64,000 bases of DNA from Limnanthes douglasii subsp. nivea. Taxonomy: Eukaryota > Streptophyta > Magnoliopsida > Brassicales > Limnanthaceae. A program made the position numbers and the translations under genes. The stretch lies in NCBI GenBank assembly GCA_036936605.1, contig JAUPFV010000004.1, positions 140,350,973 to 140,414,972 on the forward strand, read 5' to 3'. Of the stretch, positions 23,201-33,135 are shown piece by piece; within the stretch, counting starts at the first letter, position 1; each line of letters starts with the position of its first letter. Under the pieces are notes generated by a model. That model made no database searches and was not told the origin of the DNA. It saw only the letters and a list, made by a program, of their open reading frames with translations.

Positions 23201-24675
23201 TGGTAATACTTTGTTGCTATATCAGCTCATTATTTGGCATATTAGCATATCTGTTTCATTATTAGCCACCTGTCTTTTTACTTATTGGTTGTTTGAATAA
23301 ATTTAGTGACCATATTGGTAGAAAGTGACTTTGTAGTATTTTTAATGTTTGTGTGTTGGTTATAGCTATCTTTCAGGCATCAAAGAAACGTTTGGATAGG
23401 CTTTAGTTTTTACATATTGCTACCACTGCGCTTTAGAATTTACTTGTATGTTATTTAAGCCGTTAGGGTATCAGTAGTGAAATCATGTGATAGAACTTCT
23501 ACGATGCTAAATGTTAATTTTTTTTTTCTGTGGTTGATTTTAATAATAAACATTTGATCCTCGATTCTTGTATAGGTATTCTTAGTTTCAATTGATTAAG
23601 AATTACTATTTTTTAAAACTATTTTGGAAATTGTAATTAGTGAAGAAGGATTGACTACTTCAATATATACACATAATAAGGTTTTTGCAAACATTTGTAT
23701 TCCTGTATACTCTATGGCGGATTATGCTATATGAACCTTCAATTTTTGAGGGATGTAATATGATTGTTATGCTTCAGTTTTGACCCAAATTTATACTATC
23801 GTTTTCTTATATGCTATTCTGTGGCATTCTACTTTATAAATACTGCTACACCTACAATGTATATATCTAGTTTTAACCATAATATTATAATTAGTAGGAT
23901 ATGTGCTTTTATTAAAAATGCTTATGGGTAACAAGGTGTCTCTCTCTGTAATTGATTTTTTTTTCAGTTTGCAAATTGAGTAAGATGAGTGTCGAAATAC
24001 AAAGTTATGGTTTTTCAAGTAATATCTTTTAGCGGAACTGTTATTGTTTATCAAGTAATGTCTTTAGCCTTTTGCGGTAGAGCTTATAGTGTATTAGGTG
24101 AGGTAAAGACGATGAGCATTTGGTGGCTGGCATAACTTCTTTGATCTTGATACTTTAAAGTAGTCCAAACTTCGAAGGGGTGTGTAAACATTAGATTTGC
24201 ATGAGTAGTTTGTTAAATTCGATGCTCTAACAAACAATTTGTTGGTTATTGCAGATAGACTTGGTGGAAACTGGATTTTGCGGAACTGGAGAGAATCTCA
24301 ACTTTTATATGCTGTTTATGTTTTTGGTTTCATCAAATGTTTGGCCGGCTAAATGTTGAGTCTTATACATTTTCGTTACAGTATGATGAACAAAACCAAG
24401 ATGTCTGGAGATTTAATTTTTGTTTCTCTTCTTCAAAATAACACTATTGTCTATTTAATTTAATGGTCGCCCAGATTTGGCTATGCTGCCTATAGCAACT
24501 TGTGATTGGTTAATTTGTTTGTATATCATCATTTTTTAAGCATGCTCTAACAGGTTAACTTTGTTCGTGTAAACGGTATATCACTTCACTTTGTCTTGAT
24601 TTCTTGACTAGTTTGGTGTTAAATGTGATATGTAATTTATTGAAATTATCTTCTTAATTCAAAGGAAATCAATTA
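23201..24675 (+). other. eIF3d 3' region, possible 3' UTR intron
   Basis: No other gene is seen. A consensus-like donor (GTAATA) begins at 23203, two bases after the stop, and a good acceptor (TTATTGCAG) ends at 24254, so a 1052-base intron in the 3' untranslated region is possible. Sequence after 24254 is T-rich, as expected of a plant 3' end. Confidence 0.4.
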
Positions 24676-24733
24676 TTGTTTGAATAGAGGAATTTCAAGG
24701 GCCATATCATGATAAAATAAATGAAGTAGAGGG

Positions 24734-24823
24734 CTTCCAACGGGCATTTTTGTCTGGTCTTTTCCTAGAAAACTATGCCTTCCAACGGGCATTTTTGCCT
24801 GGTATTTTCCTCGGTAACCAGCA
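24734..24823. repeat. Tandem duplication, 45-base period
   Basis: CTTCCAACGGGCATTTTTG begins at 24734 and again at 24779. The two copies match closely for about 35 bases and then diverge. Confidence 0.85.
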
Positions 24824-25860
24824 CCTTTGTCTCTTACTTTGCTTGAAAACTAGCATTTCAAGGATAGTATCTAGACAGGATCTTAAGAAACTTGCATTTA
24901 TAGCTTCCCATGATATCTTACCAATGCCACAAGTCTTAATAGTAGTAAGGGTTTGGCTAACCCTTACCCTAAATAGTGTTATTTTAGACAAATCGTAATA
25001 ATGAGAGAGACTTAATTTTGTTTGAGACACCTTTACCCTTTTCTCTTTTGTTCTATATTCAGGTCTTAAAGTTAAATATATGATATTAATAATTTATAAA
25101 ATAATATATTAATTAATTAGTCTTATTATAATAAAAATAAAATTATTAATATTGTACTATTATTTATAATCAAAATAATTTAGCACTAAATACCAGTTTA
25201 GTTTTATTATAATAAAAAACAAGTTTTTAAAATATCAGTTTTGAAGTAAGTATTATTTTTTATTTTTTTAACAATATTTTTGGTAAATCAACTACATTTT
25301 TTAAATTAAATATTATAAAAATTCAATTGAATTTTAAGAAATTAATTTGTTTAAACCTTTCTTTTTATTTAAAAGGGTGAAGGTTTAATAATTACCTTTT
25401 AATTTGAAATTAACTTTTTTAAACATGTAGGTTTTGTTTGGTTAAAAAAATATTAAAGTTATTTTCTAAATATAATTTTAAAAAAACTATTAATGTTACT
25501 TATTTTACAAACAAAATCCACTAACTTAACAATTTTAATTTAAAAACAAAAGAAAGCAGTTATCTTAAAGCTGATATTTTAAATTTTTATTTAAAAAATT
25601 TTAAATTTTTATTTAAAATAAATAATTTTTACAATATAGAATCTATAAATATTATTTAACACCATATAAATTACTTTAACTAAAAATAGTAATATAATAT
25701 TTTTATTTTTATTTTTATTACCCTAGTCGTGTTATTAACATTAAAAAGCTAAACATAGAAGAGAAGAGTATGATTGTCTTAAAAGAAATTTAATCTCTCT
25801 CATTATTAAAATGGTATAAAAGAACACTGATTATTAGAGAAAAAGTTCATATAAATGCTC
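24824..25860. other. AT-rich intergenic DNA, no gene
   Basis: From about 25060 the sequence is extremely A+T rich with no open frame of note. It may be the body of a non-autonomous transposon whose 3' end is the hairpin at 25861. Confidence 0.5.
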
Positions 25861-25900
25861 GCTAACCAGTGCCCATGGGCACCGGTTAGCATAACCCTAG
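25861..25900 (+). mobile_element. Candidate Helitron 3' terminus (hairpin + CTAG)
   Basis: 25861-25890 is a 30-base near-perfect inverted repeat with GTGCCCATGGGCAC at its centre, flanked by GCTAACC and GGTTAGC arms. Six bases later comes CTAG (25897-25900), followed by T. A GC-rich hairpin about ten bases before CTRR, with a T after it, is the known Helitron 3' end. No matching 5' TC terminus was identified in the AT-rich DNA upstream. It could instead be a palindromic MITE end. Confidence 0.45.
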
Positions 25901-26239
25901 TAGTAAAATAGTAATGACAGTATAATTTCAAAAAAAATGTTTAAAATATATATTTATATAGAATTAAATATTGATACAAATAGTAGTTTTTTTATATATA
26001 AAATCAATAGTAAAATTATAAAAATAAAACCAATTCATTTTATATAAAATTGTATGTCATAGTTAATTCTATATAAAATTATAACAAACAAAATGAATAA
26101 AAAAATATAATTAAATTAAAACTATATAAATAAAATCAATATTAAAATTAAATGTAAAAACAATTAACACTATAAAATCGGCCAGTAATTGATAAAATAA
26201 ATAATAAGGCTAAAGTTTGAGTGAAGTTTTGACACTACA
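25901..26239. other. AT-rich intergenic DNA
   Basis: Nothing recognisable beyond A- and T-rich tracts. Confidence 0.5.
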
Positions 26240-26791
26240 TTGCTTGAACTAAAATATTTATCCCGATGGTAAGGTTAGTCCGAACCAGTCCAAACTGGTG
26301 TCCGATTTTGTCTTGTCTGACTATATAACGGGTCACGTACATATATACTCCGAATATATAAAACCCATCAGGTACGGATATTGATCGGGTCAGATATGAA
26401 TTTTTAGTTTATCCAATCCAACCCGCAAATACAAACTATATATAAACAATAAAAATATATTAAAAAATAATTGTAAATTTATAAAATATTACAAAAAAAT
26501 ATTTACTAATTACTAAAAAAATTCACATTTTACTCTTGGAATCAATAATATATTTATTAATTATATTCTATTCACATAAATCTAATTCCATAAATTATAA
26601 ATATCTTTCTTCAATCTTTGTCATTCCTTTCCATCCTAATTTCTAAATTTTCAAACTTTTTTTTTTTATCTTTTTATCTTTTTCTCTTTTATTATTGTGT
26701 TGTGGGTAGGTTGATTTGTTATTCTTCTAAATATTTAGTTTTTTTTTAATTTTGTATTATTTAACCTAACATCGTGTTATTTTTTAGGTTC
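26240..26791 (+). mobile_element. Left part of a hAT-like non-autonomous element, split
   Basis: The stretch at 26320-26420 has repeated CGGGT and GGGTACGG motifs and their complements (ACCCGC). This is the composition of subterminal regions in widespread plant hAT-like repeats. The matching right end seems to lie at 36882-37317, beyond the gypsy element, with the terminal motif CCATTGCCATCCCTA. The precise left terminus is not resolved. Confidence 0.35.
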
Positions 26792-26796
26792 GTTAC

Positions 26797-27171
26797 TGAT
26801 GAGTCCGAAATTTGTTGTCACTCTTTATGAGAATCGGACAGGGGCAATTCGGACAACATCCACCCAATGAACCGTCCTGACTGAATTAATGTACTAAAAA
26901 CTTAATCACTCCATGACTAAGCTAATTATCTACCTGCTTAAAACTAATGGGTCTTTGAACTCGACCTGAATCCATAAGTCAACCTGAAAGCCCACGTGGC
27001 CCACAATTAAGGGTATAAATACCCAACCACTTTCATTTAATGAGGGTAATGAAAATTAAATACAACCAGGCAGCTCAATTCTCCCTCTACACTCTATCCA
27101 AATATTAAATACCTTTAAAATACCACAAAACTCTGGACAAAATTACCCTCGAACAAAAATAAACCTCACCA
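26797..27171 (+). repeat. 5' LTR of the gypsy element
   Basis: It starts TGATGAGTCC and ends CCTCACCA. It contains a TATA box (TATAAATA, 27014-27021) inside a GGGTAT/ATACCC inverted repeat, and a G-box CACGTG at 26993-26998. The G-box is changed to CATGTG in the 3' LTR. Preceded by the target duplication GTTAC. Confidence 0.95.
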
Positions 27172-27173
27172 AA

Positions 27174-27191
27174 TTGGCGACCACAGTGGGA
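27174..27191 (+). promoter_or_regulatory. Gypsy primer binding site
   Basis: TTGGCGACCACAGTGGGA follows the LTR after two bases. It resembles the TTGGCGCC...GTGGGA primer sites usual in plant gypsy elements, with one or two changes. The priming tRNA was not assigned. Confidence 0.7.
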
Positions 27192-27199
27192 GGACGTCG

Positions 27200-28570
27200 G
27201 TGCCTGAATCTAGCATTCAAAACCATCAGGAAAAACCAACTCGGATGAATCCGGACGTGCAAGAAGTACCACCAGCTTTGGCCGAAGTGGTGGGGGAAAA
27301 TGATGAATATACCATTGAGGAGCGAGATAGGTTAAAAGTTGAAATAGAAACTCTGAGGGCTGCCAAGAGGGCAGAGATGGGTACAAAAGAGAAGTCTAAG
27401 GTGTCAGTTCATCATACTGACAATCCAAGGGAGCATGAGCCCTCAAAAACCCATACGAGAACGAAAAAGACTCATGTTAGCTCAAAAAAGTCTCACCGGT
27501 CTAAACCGGCGGAGAGCTCTGATTCAGACTCAGAATCTTCCAGCAGCTCCTCAAGCGAAGATGGAGTCGAAGAATCCCTGTCATCCAGCAGTGATGAAGG
27601 TCGTTTGAAAAAATAAATAAAAGTTAGTCAAAAAGTACTCAAGAAAAAGGGATAGGCATTGAAAGTTAAAGAGGCATATAGGCAAAGGATCGTCTCATAG
27701 CCGGAGACACGTAGATCGGATGGTGATGGATCCTTTTGTCTTCCATGATGAACCAGGTATCTTTTCAACTCCTAATGAGGATACCGTTTTCAATCGTGGC
27801 CGGAATTGGAGACAATCTCCATTGTCCTCCAAAATCCTGTCCGGAAACCTCCTTAAGAGGTTTGATAGTACAAAAATGGAAAAATACGATGGCAGTAAAG
27901 ACCCGGATAACCACTTGGAACAGTTCAAAAATTTCATGATGAATTTTGATGATGACGACAAGTTTCTTTGTAGAGTATTCTCCCAGTCATATACGAGGAG
28001 TGCTCTAAAGTGGTACAACAGTTTGCCACAAGGCTGCATTAGAAATTTCGATACTTTTTGGGTGGCTTTTCGAAGATAGTTTGTTGGAAGTAAGGAGGTA
28101 AAGGGCAATGGAGACACAATTATCCATTGTGCCCAAAAGAATACATAAGTCGTTTTATAAGCACCAAAAATGGATTAGCTGATTGCTTCGAACAAGTAGC
28201 AATAGTTTCTCCGAGGCAGGGCTTAAACCTTGGAAACTTGGCTGATTCAGTAACCAGAAAAAAGGCCATGACATGGGGAGGTCTGCTGAATTAGGTTGGA
28301 AAGTAGATTAATGTAGACGAAACAAAGAAAACTAGGGTGCACAGGCATGTGAGGTCTGCTCCGGCTGCACCAAATCCAAACCAAAATTAGTCCGGAAACA
28401 AGGCTAGGGAGGCCGGGCAGAGTCATAACAGAGCCAAAGCTCAGTCTCAGCCAGCTGCACCAGGCCAGAGTCAACAATCTGGTAATAAACGAGGGCCTTG
28501 GGTTCAACCAGAGTGGTTTGCTGAGTTGAAAGAAAATGTAGCCACCATTTATGACAAAACAAAAGACGAA
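27200..28570 (+). pseudogene. Gypsy gag pseudogene
   Basis: The first frame (ATG at 27245, stop near 27615) is charged and ends in a serine/aspartate-rich tail (DSDSESSSSSSS type). The capsid part is in the frame 27720-28079, with MEKYDGSKDPDNHLEQF and a WYNSLP block typical of the retrotransposon gag domain; it stops at a TAG near 28078. Downstream capsid remnants continue in other frames to about 28570. At least two stops or frameshifts separate the pieces. Confidence 0.8.
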
Positions 28571-29868
28571 GTACACTATAGAAGGCCGGCTGCATTACAA
28601 TCTCCTAGGGAGAGCCGTAACAATTGTTTCCGTCAGTATCATAATTATACCGGCCATACCACTGAGGATTGTATTGCTTTGAAGCAAGAAGTCCAGAATT
28701 TGATTGAGAGAGGAAAGTTGGGATCATATGTTAAAAGAAGAGGTGGAAATAGGCCTGATAACGCTCATCGGGCTGGTCCAAACAATGCAGGCACATCGGC
28801 TCCGGAAGGGGCTATGGTGATAATCGAAAGGTTCGATGTAGAGTCAGAATACTTGGACCCTGATCCAATCCGGAATAGAGTGGGTGTTATTGTGAAACAT
28901 TGCAAGACGGTTTCCGGGCTTATTAAATTTTTTGAATCACTCACAATTTTCGGAGGAGACACCATGACAGCACCAACTGCTTCTTCGAGAAAGAGGCACG
29001 TTCATATTTTAGCTACCCAATTGGAAGGAGGCATGACTTCCTATCAATCGCAGATTCCATTTCCCTTTATTGTTTTCGATGAGGATGACTTGAGGGATAT
29101 AGCTGGTCCTCATGAAGATGATGTTGTCATAGGAGTATCCATCGGGGGCAATGACACAAGGCGAATTTTGGTGGACACCGGAAGTTCTGCCAATATTCTG
29201 TTTTTAACTTCCTACAAAAATATGAAAAATCCAACAATGATTCAACGTTCGAACAGGTCGATTGTGGGCTTCACAGGAAGCTCAGCTGACGTGATCGGAG
29301 AATTCGAGGAGGAAGTCTTATTGGGCAAAGGCCCTTTTAAAAAATGGTTAGAATACTGTTCGTCGTGGTAGATTGTCCCACTTGTTATAATGCTATTCTA
29401 GGGAGGTCTTGGCTCTCTAGGATGCATGTCGTGGCCTCAACAGTCCACCAATGTTTGAAATATACTGTGCAAGGACAAGTGGGAGTTGTTCGGAGCAGCC
29501 AAAAGGTAGCAAGAGAGTGTTATGCAACATCACTGTCTCCTCGGACGTTGGGGGCAGTTCGGATCAACGAGGAATATCAGTTTGAGGGGCTTTCTGGGAG
29601 AGAGGGTGAAATTGATGACCCTAGAGAGACCTCTGGAGTTTTAATATCGATTGAAGAAATTGAAACACATTCTTTGGTTGAAGGAAAAAATGTCAAGATA
29701 GGATCCAAGATGACATCAGAATTAAAGGGTAAAATGTTAAAGTTCCTGAAAGACCAGCATCATGTTTTTGCTTGGTGGTGCAATGCTGATGTTACCGGAG
29801 TACCAACAGATATTATATTACACCAACTGTCCATCTTGAAAGATATTATACCCAGTCCCCCGGATTGA
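28526..29868 (+). pseudogene. Gypsy nucleocapsid and aspartic protease region
   Basis: The frame 28526-29371 has a histidine-cysteine knuckle-like segment (CFRQYHNYTGHTTEDC) and then the aspartic protease active site DTGSSANIL at about residue 217. The frame closes at 29371. A second frame, 29344-29868, resumes with DCPTCYNAILGRSWL, a conserved protease-RT linker. The shift between the two frames lies within 29344-29371. Confidence 0.82.
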
Positions 29869-32618
29869 TCAGTTGGTGGATTCCACATCTGGAAACAAGC
29901 TGCTATCTTTTATGGATGCCTTCTCCGGGTATAATCAGATTCAAGTGGGGCCTTCATTTTTACAAGGTGATGCCATTTGGGTTAAAAAATGCTGGGGCTA
30001 CTTATCAGAGGTTGGTAAACAAGGCTTTTGTTGATCAAATTGGAAGAAACATAGAAGTTTACATCGACGACATGATGGTGAAAAGTGTGGATGAAGAACT
30101 ACACTTGGCAGATCTCCAAGAAACTTTTGCTAACTTAGTGAAAGTAAATTTGAAATTAAACCCGGAAAAGTGTGTGTTTGGAGTGCAGTCCGTAAAATTC
30201 TTGGGGTATGTAATAAGTGAGCAAGGGATACAACCTGATCCGGACCAACTTAATGCTTTACTACAAATGGAGCCTCCTCAGAATGCTAAAGAAGTACAAC
30301 GATTGACTGGGAGGTTGGCTGCATTAAATCAATTCATTTCAAGGTCTTCGGACAGGTGTGCCCCGTTTTTTCAAACTTTGAAAGGTGCAAAGGACTTTGC
30401 TTGGTCATCACAGTGTGATGAGGCCTTCGATAAAATCAAAAAACATTTGTCTTCCCCCAAGACTTTGTTTAAAACCATTGATGAAGAGACTCTTTTCATA
30501 TACTTGGCAGTCTCTTGTTGTGCCATAAGTGCAGTATTAGTAAGGGAGGTAGACAATTATCCCCGTCCGGTGTATTACATTAGCAAGAGTTTGATTGATG
30601 CAGAAAAACACTATTTGAAGCTTGAAAAATTAGCATTAGCCTTGGTGATTGCTGCAAGGAAGATGAGACCTTATTTTCAGGCTCATCCCATTATTGTCCG
30701 GACGTCTTTTCCCCTAAAAATATTTCTCCAAAAGGCCGACATTTCAAGTAGAATGACTAAGTGTCCAGTGGAATTGGGAGACTACGATATTGATTTTGCC
30801 CCTCGAACAGCAGTCAAAGCCCAAGCGGTGTCAGATTTCTTAGTTGAATTTCACTCAGATAGGGATACTAAGCAAACAACTGGTGTGAAAGACAAAAAAG
30901 TATGGGTCATCCGGACTGATGGTGGATCAAGTACCATGGGATGTGGTGCTGGGGTATGTTTGACCTCTCCATACGGTGACAGAATGTACCAAGCTATATG
31001 TTTTGCTTTCAGGGCTTCTAATAATGAGTCTGAATATGAAGCTGCTATAGCTGGTTTGAAATTAGCTCTTATTTGTGGAGCCAAAAGGGTCAAGTTAATG
31101 AGCGATTCTCAGCTTCTTATCCATCACGCACAAGGTCAATCCGAAGCCAAAAAGGAGCATCTGGTTAAATACTTACTTATTCTCAAAGAAGTGGCACTTA
31201 ATTTCAAGAGCATCATCTATGAACACATACCCCGAACAGAAAATATACTGGCAGACTCCTTGGCAACTCTAGCCTATACTGAGTCCTACCCTTGGATTCA
31301 TATGCTAGAATGCCCATTCATTCAAGTCAATCCGGATAAGGAAGAAGAAAGTTTCGATATACAGATGAAACAGCCTCAATATTGGAGATTTCCTCTCCTT
31401 CAATATCTCTCAGATGGCATCTTACCTCCGGAAAAATCAATAGCAAGAAAAGTAAAGTACAAGGCTCGTGGTTTTGTCATCCTAAGAGATATTCTTTATA
31501 AGAAGTCTTATAGTAAACCCCTCTTACGATGTTTGGGGGTCGACGAGTCTCAAATAATTCTCTCCGAGTTACATGATGGTGAGGGATCAGCTCACTGTGG
31601 ATTCAGGGATCTAACAAGAAGAGTTTTGTTAGCTGGGTACTATTGGCCCTCCATAATGCAAGATGCTAGGGAGTTGGTAAGAAAGTGTGACCCATGCCAG
31701 AGATATAGCAATGAAATTCATATCCCAGCCATCCCTTTAGAGTCAATTTCTGAGCCAATACCTTTTGCTCGTTGGGGGTTGGATTTAGTGGGACCTCTAC
31801 CCATGGCATTCGGGGGGCGCAAAACTATAATCGTTTCTATTGATTACTTTTCGAAGTGGATCGAAGCAGCTCCATTGGTAGGTAAAACATCAAAAGCTGT
31901 GATAAAATTCATTTTATCCAATATCTGTTGCAGATTTGGAATTCCACAAAAGATAACAACAGACAATGGACCATAGTTCGACAACAAGGAAATGGAGGGT
32001 TTTTGCGCCTCTAGAGGCATACAACATTGATTCTCTTCCCCTTTCCACCCACAAGCAAATGGTCAGGTCAAATTGGCCAACAAGACAATACTGTCCGGTC
32101 TGAAGAAGAATTTAGGAGGGGCTTCTAGAAAATGGCCTAGTTATTTGCAAGAAGTTTTGTGAGCTTACCGGACCACTCTCGGGGCTGCAACACAAGAGTC
32201 TCCCTTTGCCTTAGTATATGGGATGGATGCCATAGCTCCCATAGAAGCTACTCTCCCTTCATTTCGAGTTCGTAATTTTTCCGAACACACTAACGAGCTG
32301 GTAATCCGAGGCCAGCTTGACTTAATAAAAGAAAGAAGAGTTAAGGCTCACCTTAGAGCTGCACACTATCAAGGTTTGATGAGAAGCAGGTTTGCTTCTA
32401 AAGTAAAGAGAAGGTATTTTCAACCAGGGGATATGGTATTGAGAAACGTTTTCCTACATACTAAAGAGAAGCAATTCGGTAAGTTGGCTCCAACTTGGGA
32501 ATGACCCTATGTGGTCATTGAAAAGCTTAAGCCTGGGACATATCGGCTCCAAGACAAAGATGGAAGGATTTTGAATCACCTCTGGAACATTGAACACCTC
32601 CGGTTGTACTTGGAATAG
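29865..32618 (+). pseudogene. Gypsy RT, dual RNase H, integrase
   Basis: The long frame 29865-31976 (703 codons) starts inside reverse transcriptase. It carries KVMPFGLKNAGATYQRL, the catalytic YIDD block (about 30060) and FLGYVIS. The connected RNase H follows, then a second RNase H-like domain from about 30900 (IRTDGGSSTMGCGAG; SDSQLL). Integrase has its H-H-C-C zinc motif (CDPCQRY) and DLVGPLP core. A TAG at about 31974 truncates the integrase; two or three more stops occur before the true end at 32618. The reverse transcriptase front part is missing: near 29850 the sequence jumps from the linker to the DQLVDS region, and a further short loss lies near 29945. This copy cannot encode working polymerase. 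Confidence 0.88.
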
Positions 32619-33135
32619 AAACTATGTAAATATTTACTTGCTTAATAGTTCATGTAAATATTTGGGGGCATACTTTTTCCTACCCTGGTGGCGCGGGGAG
32701 GTGTTAATGAGGTATCCGGGATTTTTTATAAAATTTGATGCCTTCTTAAAAGATTCGGAGTTTTTCAATTAAAAGCTTTCTCTGAAATTTTTTATCATTA
32801 ACGGACCGGATTAAATTGGTGGAGTGGTGATTACTTAAACATTGGTCATCGGAGAATTTAAAGACTCTCACTTTACTTTAAAATACTTGTGAAATAACTA
32901 AGGGCTGTTTAAACATTAGCCACCAAAAGTAAAAAAAATCATGAAACGATGCATGAGTTATGCAAAATAAAACTACTCATTAAAACATACGAAATGCCTT
33001 GGCCATCCAAGGACTTTCAATTGTCAAACCAAGAAAGGTTTATCCGGAGAAGGACCGGACACGGTTACAAAAAATACCTTGGCCCTCCAAGGACTTTGGT
33101 TCAATCACAACAGAATTAAAAAGATAATTGATACT
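32619..33135. other. Gypsy spacer between pol and antisense region
   Basis: No reading frame of note. A block of 27 bases at 32991-33017 recurs at 33071-33097 (period 80). Each holds the inverted pair CCTTGGCC.TCCAAGG. Both convergent transcription units, the sense gag-pol and the antisense gene, would end here. Confidence 0.7.
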
